This document shows, piece by piece, positions 1 through 6,715 of a stretch of DNA of 10,990 nucleotides (position 1 is its first letter; every line of letters starts with the position of its first letter). Location of the stretch: contig CAMCZJ010000093.1 of NCBI GenBank assembly GCA_945886995.1, forward strand, positions 1 to 10,990, given 5' to 3'. The notes beneath the pieces were generated by a model. It did not search any database, was not told where the DNA came from, and saw only the letters and a list, made by a program, of their open reading frames with translations. The translations under genes and the position numbers were made by a program. This DNA is from Asaia bogorensis. GTDB taxonomy: Bacteria; Pseudomonadota; Alphaproteobacteria; Acetobacterales; Acetobacteraceae.

Positions 1-2067
1 GCCGGCACGGGCACGGGCAAGACACTCGGCTATGTGGCGCCGGCCAGTCTTTGGGCGGAACGCAATGGCGCGCCGGTTTGGATTTCCACTTTTACCCGCA
101 ATCTGCAACGCCAGATTGATCAAGAAACCGCACGACTTTTCCCTGATCCTGAAGAACGCCGCCGCCGCGTGGTGCTGCGCAAGGGGCGCGAAAATTATCT
201 GTGCCTCTTGAACCTTGAAGATGCGCTGGGTTTTTCCGCCATGCCGGGGCAGGGGGTGGCGCTTGGCCTGGTGGCGCGCTGGGCGGCCGCGACGCGCGAT
301 GGCGATTTGCTTGGCGGCGATTTCCCTGGCTGGCTTTCTGAATTATTCGGCACCAACACAATCATGCCGCTTGCTGATCGGCGCGGCGAATGCATCCACG
401 CTGCTTGCCCGCATTATCGCAAATGCTTCGTCGAACATTCCATCCGCCGCGCGCGCGGCGCTTCGATTGTGATTGCTAATCATGCGCTGGTGATGATCCA
501 AGCCGCACTCGGTGGTGGTGAGGATGGTCGCGCTTTGCGTCTGGTGTTTGATGAAGGGCACCATCTGTTCGACGCCGCAGATAGTGCCTTTTCCGCTGAT
601 CTGACCGGGGCTGAGATGGCGGAGCTGCGGCGTTGGATTTTGGGCGCGGAAGGCGGGCGTTCCCGTGCGCGCGGGCTCAAGCGGCGCCTGGAGGAATTGG
701 TCGGCGAAAAGCCGGAATTGCAGGCACCCTTGGAAGCGGCTTTGCAAGCGGCGCGCGCCTTGCCCGCAGGCGGTTGGTCTGGCCGACTGAACGAAGAAGG
801 CGCGGTTGATTTGGTGGGCGCCCCCGCCAATCCGGCTGAGGCGTTTTTGCGCGCGGTGCGCCGGCAGGTACGCGCGCGTAATGCCGCCGCTGAGGAAGCC
901 GGGCTTTACGATGCGGAATGTGATCTTTTCCCGCTGAATTCGGAGATGGCGGAAATCGCCAGCGCGCTTGAGCGTGCCCTGCAACGCCTGGAAGCGCCAG
1001 TGCGGCATTTGCGCGAAAAGCTGCTCGCGCGCATGGAAGATGAAGCTGCCGAGATTGAAGCCAATGACCGGCTGCGGATTGAGGCGATTTGCGGTTCCCT
1101 CGAACGCCGGCTGCTGATGCCGCTGGGTGCCTGGCGCGCCATGCTTGCGCGCATGGGTGGCGAAGAACCCACACCCGGAGCTCGGCCTGATATGGTGGAT
1201 TGGCTTTCCATCGAAAGGCGCGGCGGGCAGGATTTGGATGCGGGTATGCATCGCCATTGGCTTGATCCGACCATCCCCTTCGCCATGCAGGTCGCGGCAC
1301 CGGCGCATGGCGTGCTGATTACCTCAGCCACCTTGCGCGATGCTGCGGAGGTTGAGGAGGATGATCCCGAAGCTGCCTGGCGCGAAGCGGAAGGCCGCAC
1401 CGGGGCCGCGCATCTGCCGCTGCCCGCCATCCGCGCTGCTGTCGCCTCACCCTTCGACTACGCCGCGCGCACGCGCTGCATTGTCGTGACGGATGTGGCG
1501 CGGGAAAACACGACGCAAATCGCGGGCGCGATGCGGGAATTGTTTCTGGCGGCTGGCGGCGGCGCGCTTGGGCTTTTCACGGCCATTCGCCGCCTGCGCG
1601 ATGTGCATGCGCGCATCGCGCCTGCTTTGGAAGAAGCCGGCCTGCCGCTTTACGCGCAGCATATTGATGCGATGGATAACGCGACCTTGGTGGATGTATT
1701 CCGTGCCGAGGAAAATTCATGTCTGCTCGGCACAGATGCCATGCGCGATGGTGTGGATGTGCCGGGGCGGTCCTTGCGCTTGCTGGTATTTGACCGTGTA
1801 CCCTGGCCGCGGCCGAGCATTCTCCACCGCGAACGCCGGTTGCATTTATCGGAGGGCAGGCCGAAGGAATATGACGACCGCATCACGCGCCATCGGCTGC
1901 GCCAGGCTTTCGGGCGGCTGATCCGCCGCGCCGATGACAAGGGCGTTTTCGTGATGCTGGATCGGTCCTGCCCATCGCGCCTGCTGGCGGGGCTTCCTTC
2001 CGGTGTACTGTTGCGCCGCATGGGGTTGGCCGATGCAGCGCGGGAAGTGCGGGAGTTTTTGGGTTAG
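1..2067 (+). CDS. ATP-dependent DNA helicase, DinG/XPD-type iron-sulfur superfamily 2 (5'-truncated by window edge)
   Basis: The frame is open from base 1, so the true start lies upstream; 688 codons are visible. Codons 1-8 read AGTGTGKT, the Walker A motif. Counting codons from base 1, Cys68, Cys131, Cys136 and Cys142 have the spacing of the 4Fe-4S cluster of XPD/DinG helicases. The Walker B box is DEGH (codons 184-187, bases 550-561), and motif VI QAFGRLIRR lies at 1903-1929 near the C-terminus. Family knowledge: these are 5'-3' DNA helicases that unwind damaged or structured DNA (R-loops, forks), with the cluster needed for strand separation. The cell role here (DinG-like or YoaA-like) cannot be settled from sequence alone. 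No convincing terminator follows the stop. The next gene on the plus strand is 924 nt away across insertion-sequence debris, so the gene is not in an operon with it. Confidence 0.93.
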   Translation, partial: AGTGTGKTLGYVAPASLWAERNGAPVWISTFTRNLQRQIDQETARLFPDPEERRRRVVLRKGRENYLCLLNLEDALGFSAMPGQGVALGLVARWAAATRDGDLLGGDFPGWLSELFGTNTIMPLADRRGECIHAACPHYRKCFVEHSIRRARGASIVIANHALVMIQAALGGGEDGRALRLVFDEGHHLFDAADSAFSADLTGAEMAELRRWILGAEGGRSRARGLKRRLEELVGEKPELQAPLEAALQAARALPAGGWSGRLNEEGAVDLVGAPANPAEAFLRAVRRQVRARNAAAEEAGLYDAECDLFPLNSEMAEIASALERALQRLEAPVRHLREKLLARMEDEAAEIEANDRLRIEAICGSLERRLLMPLGAWRAMLARMGGEEPTPGARPDMVDWLSIERRGGQDLDAGMHRHWLDPTIPFAMQVAAPAHGVLITSATLRDAAEVEEDDPEAAWREAEGRTGAAHLPLPAIRAAVASPFDYAARTRCIVVTDVARENTTQIAGAMRELFLAAGGGALGLFTAIRRLRDVHARIAPALEEAGLPLYAQHIDAMDNATLVDVFRAEENSCLLGTDAMRDGVDVPGRSLRLLVFDRVPWPRPSILHRERRLHLSEGRPKEYDDRITRHRLRQAFGRLIRRADDKGVFVMLDRSCPSRLLAGLPSGVLLRRMGLADAAREVREFLG

Positions 2068-2224
2068 TCTTCGTTATCCGTGTTCCAAGATAAAAGGACG
2101 CGTGGCTCCTAGGGCAGGAATGAAGAATATCCCTCTTTTTTCCGGCACCGACAGAACCGGGCGCTGCCCGTAAGGGTCTGCGCACCCTGTTCGCGGTGGC
2201 CGGACCGGCTGGAAGCGCGTTTGA

Positions 2225-2490
2225 TGGCGTTGCGACACACCCCTCAAACCCGAAAGGCTGCTGCGGTTGGAAAAGACAATCGCAGAGCGGACGATCACGC
2301 TGACCGAGGCATGAGCCCGCGTGCATGAGCGCCTCAGCGCGGAATTCCGCGAGCGCACATCGAAGCACCCCATCAGGGGCGCGGGATGAATGGGCGTAGG
2401 CCCATCCCGGCATTGACTGAGGGTATGCCGAAACCCACCAACACGGAGGTGACCAGTCAGGCAAAAACTACCAGCCGCAAAACCGCCTGA
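2225..2490 (+). pseudogene. Decayed IS481-type transposase with lost catalytic core
   Basis: Two stretches in different frames resemble parts of IS481-family transposases. From 2225 one frame reads a segment including KPERLLRLEKTIAERTITL, a TGA stop at 2312-2314, then AEFRER, like the linker before the integrase core. From about 2353 another frame reads HIEAPHQGRGMNGRRP and continues to a TGA at 2488-2490, like the family's C-terminus, where RPHQG-GMNGRTP is common. The roughly 200 residues normally between them, with the DDE catalytic residues, are absent. The two pieces meet near a 'PH' dipeptide both could share, suggesting an internal deletion plus frameshift. The N-terminal helix-turn-helix is also not found upstream, where stops occur in this frame. 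The family resemblance is from memory, stronger for the C-terminal piece. The gene cannot make a working transposase. Confidence 0.5.
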
Positions 2491-2533
2491 GGCCTGCTTC
2501 ACATGCGGTCGCTGTCAGGGGAGTATCGTGGTT

Positions 2534-2755
2534 GTACGCCTTGGCCAAAAGCTTCTTGAGCTTGGCGTTCTCCTCCTCCAGTGCGCGAAGCCGCTTGGCC
2601 TCCGTCACGTCCAGGCCGCCAAACTTGGCCTTCCACTTATAGAATCTCGCCTCGCCGATCCCATGACGGCGGCAAACATCCGCCGCAACAGCACCCGCTT
2701 CCTGTTCCCTCAAAACCCCGATGACCTGCGCATCGCTGAACCGGGTACGTTTCAT
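2534..2755 (-). pseudogene. IS3-family transposase OrfA, 3'-truncated
   Basis: The reading frame starts at ATG (2755) after a good ribosome site (GGGGAAGG on the minus strand) and encodes MKRTRFSDAQVIGVLREQEAG followed by a helix-turn-helix (about residues 15-45, including DVCRRHGIGEARFYKWKAKFGG) and a leucine-rich coiled-coil start (ALEEENAKLKKLLAKA, 59-74). This is the typical DNA-binding OrfA of IS3 elements of the IS407-like kind. Family resemblance stops at about residue 73 (base 2537). The frame then runs on through unrelated sequence for 22 codons to a stop at 2468-2470. The rest of OrfA, the frameshift window and all of OrfB (the DDE integrase) are missing. Loss coincides with the edge of the IS481-type remnant, so that element probably inserted here or recombined into it. 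Not functional. Confidence 0.85.
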
Positions 2756-2818
2756 TCATCCTTCCCCTTGAGAAACAGACTCGACCGAGAAATGGCAACA
2801 ATTCAGGGAGGCACATCA
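2756..2818 (-). mobile_element. Probable left end of the IS3-type element
   Basis: On the minus strand the 63 bases before the orfA start begin TGATGTGCCTCCCTGAATTG (2818 to 2799), which has the 5'-TG start and layout of an IS3-family terminal repeat followed by a short leader to orfA. No matching right-end repeat was found between 2068 and 2530, which agrees with the truncation of the element. The exact outer boundary is therefore a guess, and no target duplication can be tested. Confidence 0.45.
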
Positions 2819-2991
2819 CTGAGCAAAAATCAGCTTACAGGGCAACGTGGTGGCAACCGCGCCGCCGATCATGTCGTTACTGCCTGCGCTTGCCCCAGAT
2901 TCCTTTTCTTTCATCATGCTGAAACCATTCAGTCGCTGCCTTGTCATGCGGCAGTGATAACAGCGCCGGGTTCTTTAGAAGGGCTTTGAAC

Positions 2992-4380
2992 ATGGTGAAG
3001 CTGCGCAACCTTTTTCTTTCTACCGTCTTTTGCCTCTCCGGACCCGCTTTTGCGGATCAGCGCTTTGAGGCAACCCTGGTAGGGCACGCCATCCTACCCG
3101 CCTTCACCATGGCCCTGCCGCCCGCAGATGCACCGCGCGATGCGCTGGTTTCCGGCAAATTCGCGGGGGCCGGCAATTTGCGCGTTGACGCCCCAGGCAG
3201 CATCATGGGCGATACGGGCGCGATGCACGGCAATCGCCAGACCGGCATTGCCTTTCCCTTCATTGGTCAGCCTGTCCAAGGGTTCTCCGGCATCAAGCCG
3301 GTTGCCAATGAACCCGGCCATTACTGGGTTTTGACCGATAACGGCTTCGGCAATCGCCGTAACAGCCCCGATGCGTTGCTAATGTTCCATAAGGTGCGGC
3401 CGGATTGGGCCACAGGCCAGGTGGCGCTGCTGCAAACCACTTTCCTGCGTGATCCTCTGCGCCGTATTCCGTTCCGCATCGCCTATGAGGGTACCACGCA
3501 ACGCTATTTGACCGGTTCCGATTTCGATCTTGAGAGCCTGCAGCCGCTGCCGGATGGAAGCTTCATGATCGGCGACGAATTTGGCCCCTTCCTGATTCAT
3601 ATCTCTGCGGATGGCGTAGTCCAGCGCGTGTTTGAAACGCGGATGGATGGCCAGGTTCTGATGTCGCCCGATCATCCGGCGCTGCAAGTTCCGGCAAGCC
3701 CCACGGCTGGCGTGCCTTTTCGCGTTCGGCGTTCCGGTGGTTATGAAGGCATGGCACTGACGCCAGATGGTCAGACGCTGTGGGCATTGCTGGAGCAGCC
3801 TCTTTTTGCGGCGAATTCGGATCAGTCCGAAGGCCAATTCCTGCGCATCCTGGAATTCAGCGTGCAGCGCATGGATTGGACTGGGCGCAGCTTGCGCTAT
3901 CGGCTTGAAGCGGGCGCGACTGCGATTGGTGATTTCAATTTTATTGATGCCACCCGCGCCTTGGTGATTGAGCGTGACAATGGCGAAGGGGATCCGGGCC
4001 TTGCTTGCGCCCAGGGTGTTCGCCCCTCGGCCCAACAACCCTGCTTTCCGCTGCCGGCGCGCTTCAAGCGGGTTTACCTTGTGGATATGGCGCAGACCGA
4101 TGCGGATGGCTTTGTCCGTAAAATCGGCCATATTGACCTGATGGCAATCCGTGATCCCGATGGTCGCGCCCGGGTCAGGGGTGATCGCCCTGCCGATGCT
4201 CCGCGTGACCGCTTCACCTTTCCCTTCTTCACGATCGAAAATGTAGCCGCCGTTGATGGGGATCACATCATTGTCGGCAATGACAATAACCTTCCCTTCA
4301 GTGCCGGGCGCCAGTTCTTCCAGGCTGACGCGAATGAATTCATCATGTTGCGCGTCCCGGAATTGCTCCGCGCGCGGTAA
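2992..4380 (+). CDS. Secreted phytase-like (esterase-like activity of phytase) family protein
   Basis: The 462-residue product starts at ATG 2992, chosen over an upstream TTG at 2941 because AGAAGGG sits 8 nt before it and the resulting N-terminus is a classic signal peptide (MVKLRNLFLSTVFCLSGPAFA, probable cleavage after residue 21). The mature protein carries the segments I associate with the phytase-like Pfam family PF13449: GFSGIKPV (98-104), YWVLTDNGFGNR (111-122), SDFDLESLQPLPDGSFMIGDEFGPFLI (about 176-202) and YEGMALTPDGQTLWALLEQP further on. Acidic loops such as DFDLE and DEFGP would suit a metal-dependent beta-propeller. Likely periplasmic or exported. The family's true substrate is poorly defined: the name comes from reported esterase activity, so phosphate-ester hydrolysis is only an inference. 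It is a single-gene unit, with insertion-sequence debris upstream and a terminator 18 nt after the stop. Confidence 0.85.
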   Translation: MVKLRNLFLSTVFCLSGPAFADQRFEATLVGHAILPAFTMALPPADAPRDALVSGKFAGAGNLRVDAPGSIMGDTGAMHGNRQTGIAFPFIGQPVQGFSGIKPVANEPGHYWVLTDNGFGNRRNSPDALLMFHKVRPDWATGQVALLQTTFLRDPLRRIPFRIAYEGTTQRYLTGSDFDLESLQPLPDGSFMIGDEFGPFLIHISADGVVQRVFETRMDGQVLMSPDHPALQVPASPTAGVPFRVRRSGGYEGMALTPDGQTLWALLEQPLFAANSDQSEGQFLRILEFSVQRMDWTGRSLRYRLEAGATAIGDFNFIDATRALVIERDNGEGDPGLACAQGVRPSAQQPCFPLPARFKRVYLVDMAQTDADGFVRKIGHIDLMAIRDPDGRARVRGDRPADAPRDRFTFPFFTIENVAAVDGDHIIVGNDNNLPFSAGRQFFQADANEFIMLRVPELLRAR

Positions 4381-4397
4381 TCGGGCGCCAAACCCTT

Positions 4398-4440
4398 CCG
4401 CGTGGTGGTGTGATTGAAACTGCACTGCCACGCGGTTTTT
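4398..4440 (+). terminator. Intrinsic terminator after the phytase-like gene
   Basis: Perfect 8-bp arms CCGCGTGG (4398-4405) and CCACGCGG (4428-4435) enclose a 22-nt loop, with a T5 run at 4436-4440 and more T-rich sequence (GTATTTT) after it. The position, 18 nt past the stop, fits termination of the phytase-like transcript and separates it from the phosphonate genes. Confidence 0.85.
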
Positions 4441-4699
4441 GTATTTTACTATAGAATTCAAGATTATCAGCGACGTGCTGGAGAAGCTTCCGGCCTTGGC
4501 TCTGGTGCCAAGCATCATTAGCGATGAATTTCCAATTGATTCATCTCCCAAAAGGGGCATCACGCACCCAAGCAAGACTTCGGATCACCCACGAAAATGC
4601 CGAAGGTGGTTTCGCCCGTGCTTTATCTGGTTTAACGGGGCGCAGGCTTAATGATAAGAATGGCCGTGAGCGATTGGTCGTCAGGCTTGGAGTCATCAC
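4441..4699. other. Relatively AT-rich intergenic region before the phosphonate module
   Basis: No credible gene is seen in this stretch. Lines 4441-4500 and 4501-4560 contain 27 and 26 G/C of 60, clearly below the flanking genes. It must hold the promoter of the oxidase-phnX pair if that pair is transcribed on its own, but I could not fix a -35/-10 pair with confidence. The part from about 4650 includes ATG-rich, TAATGATAA-like sequence that could be a -10 region. An inverted repeat lies at 4523-4545 and is listed separately. Confidence 0.5.
4523..4545. promoter_or_regulatory. Inverted repeat, candidate operator
   Basis: GATGAAT (4523-4529) and ATTCATC (4539-4545) are perfect 7-bp inverted arms with a 9-bp spacer, 155 nt before the oxidase start in a non-coding, AT-rich stretch. 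The geometry suits a dimeric regulator (centre-to-centre 16 bp). No regulator gene is present in the window to pair with it. It has no T tract, so it is not a terminator. Confidence 0.3.
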
Positions 4700-5815
4700 A
4701 TGAATAAGGCCTTTGATCTCGTTGTCATTGGCGCTGGCATTCTTGGCCTGGCCCACGCGCTGCATGCTGCGCGGCGCGGCTTGAAGGTGGCGGTGCTTGA
4801 CCGCGACGCGCAGGCCAATGGCGCCAGCATTCGCAATTTCGGCTTTGTCACCGTCACTGGCCAGGCCGCGCATAAAACCTGGGAGCGTGCGCGCCGTTCC
4901 CGGGATACCTGGGCGGAAATCGCGCCGCTCGCGGGGATTCCCGTCCATCATCGCGGCTTGCTGATGGCGGTCCGGCGGCCCGAGGCTGTTAGCGTTCTGC
5001 GCGAGTTTCTGGCAAGCCCGATGGGTGACGCCTGCCGCCTACTGGAAGGCGCCGATATCCCAGCGCCACTCCGCAGCACCGAACTCCTGGCCGCGCTGCA
5101 TAGCCCGCATGAACTTCGGGTCGAAAGCCGAGAGGCCATTCCGCGCCTTGCCGCCTGGCTTGAACAGAGACATGGCGTAGAGTTCTTCTGGCGTAGCGCC
5201 GTACATGGCATCGCCTCCGGACAGGTGCTTTCTACAAAGGGCGTTTTCCTCGCCCCACGCATCGTGGTCTGTCCCGGGCCGGATATCGGAACACTCTTCC
5301 CGGATATATTTGCGCGCCGTCAGGTCACGCTCTGCAAGCTGCATATGCTGCGCCTTGCTGATCCGGGCTGGCGCTTACCCGCTGCCATCATGAGCGACCT
5401 CGGGCTGCATCGCTATCGCGGCTATGCTGATTGCGCATCCTTGCCGCTGTTACGAGAGCGCCTTCAGATCGAACAGAAGAATGAGCTTGACCACGGCGTA
5501 CATCTGATTGTTGTGCAAAGCGCCGATGGTTCGTTGGTGGTGGGTGACAGCCATCGTTACGGCCCCACGCCCGATCCATTTCAGCCCGAAGAAGTGGATG
5601 CCCTGATCATCCGCGAAGCCCAGCGCGTGCTCGATCTTCCTGCCCCCAAAATCACCGAAAGATGGACCGGGCTTTATCCTTCCGGCCCCGATGATGCGTT
5701 TTTCGAGACACCCATGCCGGGCGTGCGCCTGGTCTCTGTTACTTCCGGTACGGGGGCGAGCACGGGATTTGGCATTGCCGAGGAAGTATTGGCCGATATG
5801 GAAGCGAACCCATGA
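4700..5815 (+). CDS. FAD-dependent amine oxidase, phosphonate-associated TIGR03364 type
   Basis: This 371-residue protein begins with a dinucleotide-binding fold (DLVVIGAGILGLAHALHAARRG, residues 5-26, GxGxxG) ending in the acidic residue of VLDRD, and has the C-terminal DAO-family loop SVTSGTGASTGFGIAEEVLA. The segment ASIRNFGFVTVTGQ (about 48-61) is typical of the TIGR03364 clade, which is repeatedly found beside phosphonatases. Proposed reaction: oxidative deamination of 2-aminoethylphosphonate or an N-substituted or hydroxylated relative, using O2 and giving phosphonoacetaldehyde and hydrogen peroxide. The exact substrate is not readable from sequence. Start ATG 4700 has GGAG 7 nt upstream. 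The stop overlaps the phnX start as ATGA, implying coupled translation and one pathway. No signal peptide, so cytoplasmic. It would stand in for the PhnW transaminase, absent here. Confidence 0.85.
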   Translation: MNKAFDLVVIGAGILGLAHALHAARRGLKVAVLDRDAQANGASIRNFGFVTVTGQAAHKTWERARRSRDTWAEIAPLAGIPVHHRGLLMAVRRPEAVSVLREFLASPMGDACRLLEGADIPAPLRSTELLAALHSPHELRVESREAIPRLAAWLEQRHGVEFFWRSAVHGIASGQVLSTKGVFLAPRIVVCPGPDIGTLFPDIFARRQVTLCKLHMLRLADPGWRLPAAIMSDLGLHRYRGYADCASLPLLRERLQIEQKNELDHGVHLIVVQSADGSLVVGDSHRYGPTPDPFQPEEVDALIIREAQRVLDLPAPKITERWTGLYPSGPDDAFFETPMPGVRLVSVTSGTGASTGFGIAEEVLADMEANP

Positions 5816-6636
5816 AACAGAAAATCAAGGCCGTGATCCTGGATTGGGCCGGCACCGTGGTGGACCATGGCAGCCGTGCGCCCATGGGCGCTTTTGTGAA
5901 GGCCTTTGCGCATTTCGGCGTGACGATCACCATTGCCGATGCGCGCGGCCCGATGGGCATGGCCAAGCGGGATCATATCCGCATGGTGGGGTCTGCCCCT
6001 GCTGTTGCTGCTGCTTGGCGCGCGCGTCATGGGCAGGATTTTGACGATGTAGCCATTGATGCGATTTTCGAGGTTTTTGAACCCATGAATGTGGCCGCCG
6101 TGGAAGCGCATGCCGCGCTGATCCCTGGCGCACTTGCGGCGCTTGAATGGTGTGCTGCGCGCGGCATTCGGATCGGCTCCACCACTGGCTATACGCGCCC
6201 CATCATGGAACGGCTCATGCCGCTTGCCGCAGCGCAAGGCTTTGTCCCGGAAGTCACGATTTGCGCTGGTGACCTTGCGGCGGGGCGCCCGGCCCCGCTG
6301 CAAATCTGGTCCGTGTTTGCGCAAATGGGCATTTGGCCTGCCAGTAGCGTGATCAAGCTGGATGATACGGCGCCTGGCATCGGCGAAGCGCGCGCGGCCG
6401 GTTGCTGGGCCGTGGGGGCTGCACTTACCGGCAATAACCCGGGGCTAACAGCTGAGGAGCTTGCGCGCCTTCCGCCCGATCAACGTGCAGAACTCCGCCG
6501 CGCGGCGAGTGAGCCTTTGCTGCGCGCGGGTGCCCATCTTGTGATTGACAGCATCGCCGAACTGCCCTGGCTGGTGGAGCATATCGAAGCGCGGCTGGAA
6601 GCCGGCGAAAAGCCCGGGCTTTTGGAAGCCAATTGA
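5812..6636 (+). CDS. phnX: Phosphonoacetaldehyde hydrolase (phosphonatase)
   Basis: This 274-residue HAD-superfamily enzyme hydrolyses phosphonoacetaldehyde to acetaldehyde and phosphate. Residues known from characterised PhnX are present one position earlier: nucleophile Asp11 in DWAGT, Schiff-base Lys52 and His55 in MGMAKRDHI, Tyr127 in STTGYT (123-128), Arg159 in AGRPAP, and Asp184/Asp185 in LDDTAPGI for magnesium. Length matches the family (about 265-275). Differences from the usual pattern: GRPAP is followed by LQ rather than the common WM, the segment before it is CAGDLAAG rather than a DDVPAG type, and NAGMWTVG is replaced by AAGCWAVG. The start ATG overlaps the oxidase stop (ATGA), with GGAAG 7 nt upstream inside the oxidase gene. 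Cytoplasmic. Its aldehyde substrate would come from the preceding oxidase. Confidence 0.94.
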   Translation: MKQKIKAVILDWAGTVVDHGSRAPMGAFVKAFAHFGVTITIADARGPMGMAKRDHIRMVGSAPAVAAAWRARHGQDFDDVAIDAIFEVFEPMNVAAVEAHAALIPGALAALEWCAARGIRIGSTTGYTRPIMERLMPLAAAQGFVPEVTICAGDLAAGRPAPLQIWSVFAQMGIWPASSVIKLDDTAPGIGEARAAGCWAVGAALTGNNPGLTAEELARLPPDQRAELRRAASEPLLRAGAHLVIDSIAELPWLVEHIEARLEAGEKPGLLEAN

Positions 6637-6661
6637 CACGAAAGTGTCACTTATTTGTCAT
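6633..6661 (+). promoter_or_regulatory. Candidate sigma-70-like promoter with overlapping hairpin/operator
   Basis: TTGACA (6633-6638, a perfect -35 match) is followed after 17 bp by TGTCAT (6656-6661, 4 of 6 to the -10 consensus), about 55 nt before the binding-protein start. The -35 overlaps a perfect inverted repeat TGACAC-GAAA-GTGTCA (6634-6649), and a further TGTCA occurs at 6656-6660. The repeat starts on the phnX stop codon. It could be an operator over the promoter or, in RNA, a GAAA-tetraloop hairpin that protects or separates the oxidase-phnX message from the transporter message. It lacks a T run, so a terminator is unlikely. Confidence 0.4.
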
Positions 6662-6715
6662 GATGCCGTCGCCGATCGCGCGATAGCCGGAGCTTTCTAG
6701 ACAGGAGGCTCATTC

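Noticed and set aside
343..1308. 321-codon minus-strand open frame
   Set aside because: Shadow of the helicase gene, which has all expected motifs on the plus strand.
2110..2143. Possible terminator after the helicase (AGGG...CCCT before a T6 run)
   Set aside because: Only a 4-bp stem with a long mismatched interior; too weak to call.
2338..2351. 14-bp perfect palindrome CGCGGAATTCCGCG
   Set aside because: It falls inside the decayed transposase reading frame and has no flanking structure, so chance is the simpler explanation.
1883..2502. Two overlapping minus-strand open frames of 193 and 142 codons
   Set aside because: They run opposite the helicase end and the IS481-type remnant; translations are low-quality and the plus strand explains the sequence better.
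2941..2991. Upstream TTG start adding 17 residues to the phytase-like protein
   Set aside because: It would bury the signal peptide, while ATG 2992 has a good ribosome site and a standard signal sequence.
3379..4575. Long 398-codon minus-strand open frame
   Set aside because: It lies opposite the well-supported phytase-like gene, crosses its terminator, and its translation lacks any recognisable domain.
4439..4651. 70-codon plus-strand open frame in the intergenic region
   Set aside because: It starts with TTG inside the terminator T run, has no ribosome site and no recognisable family.
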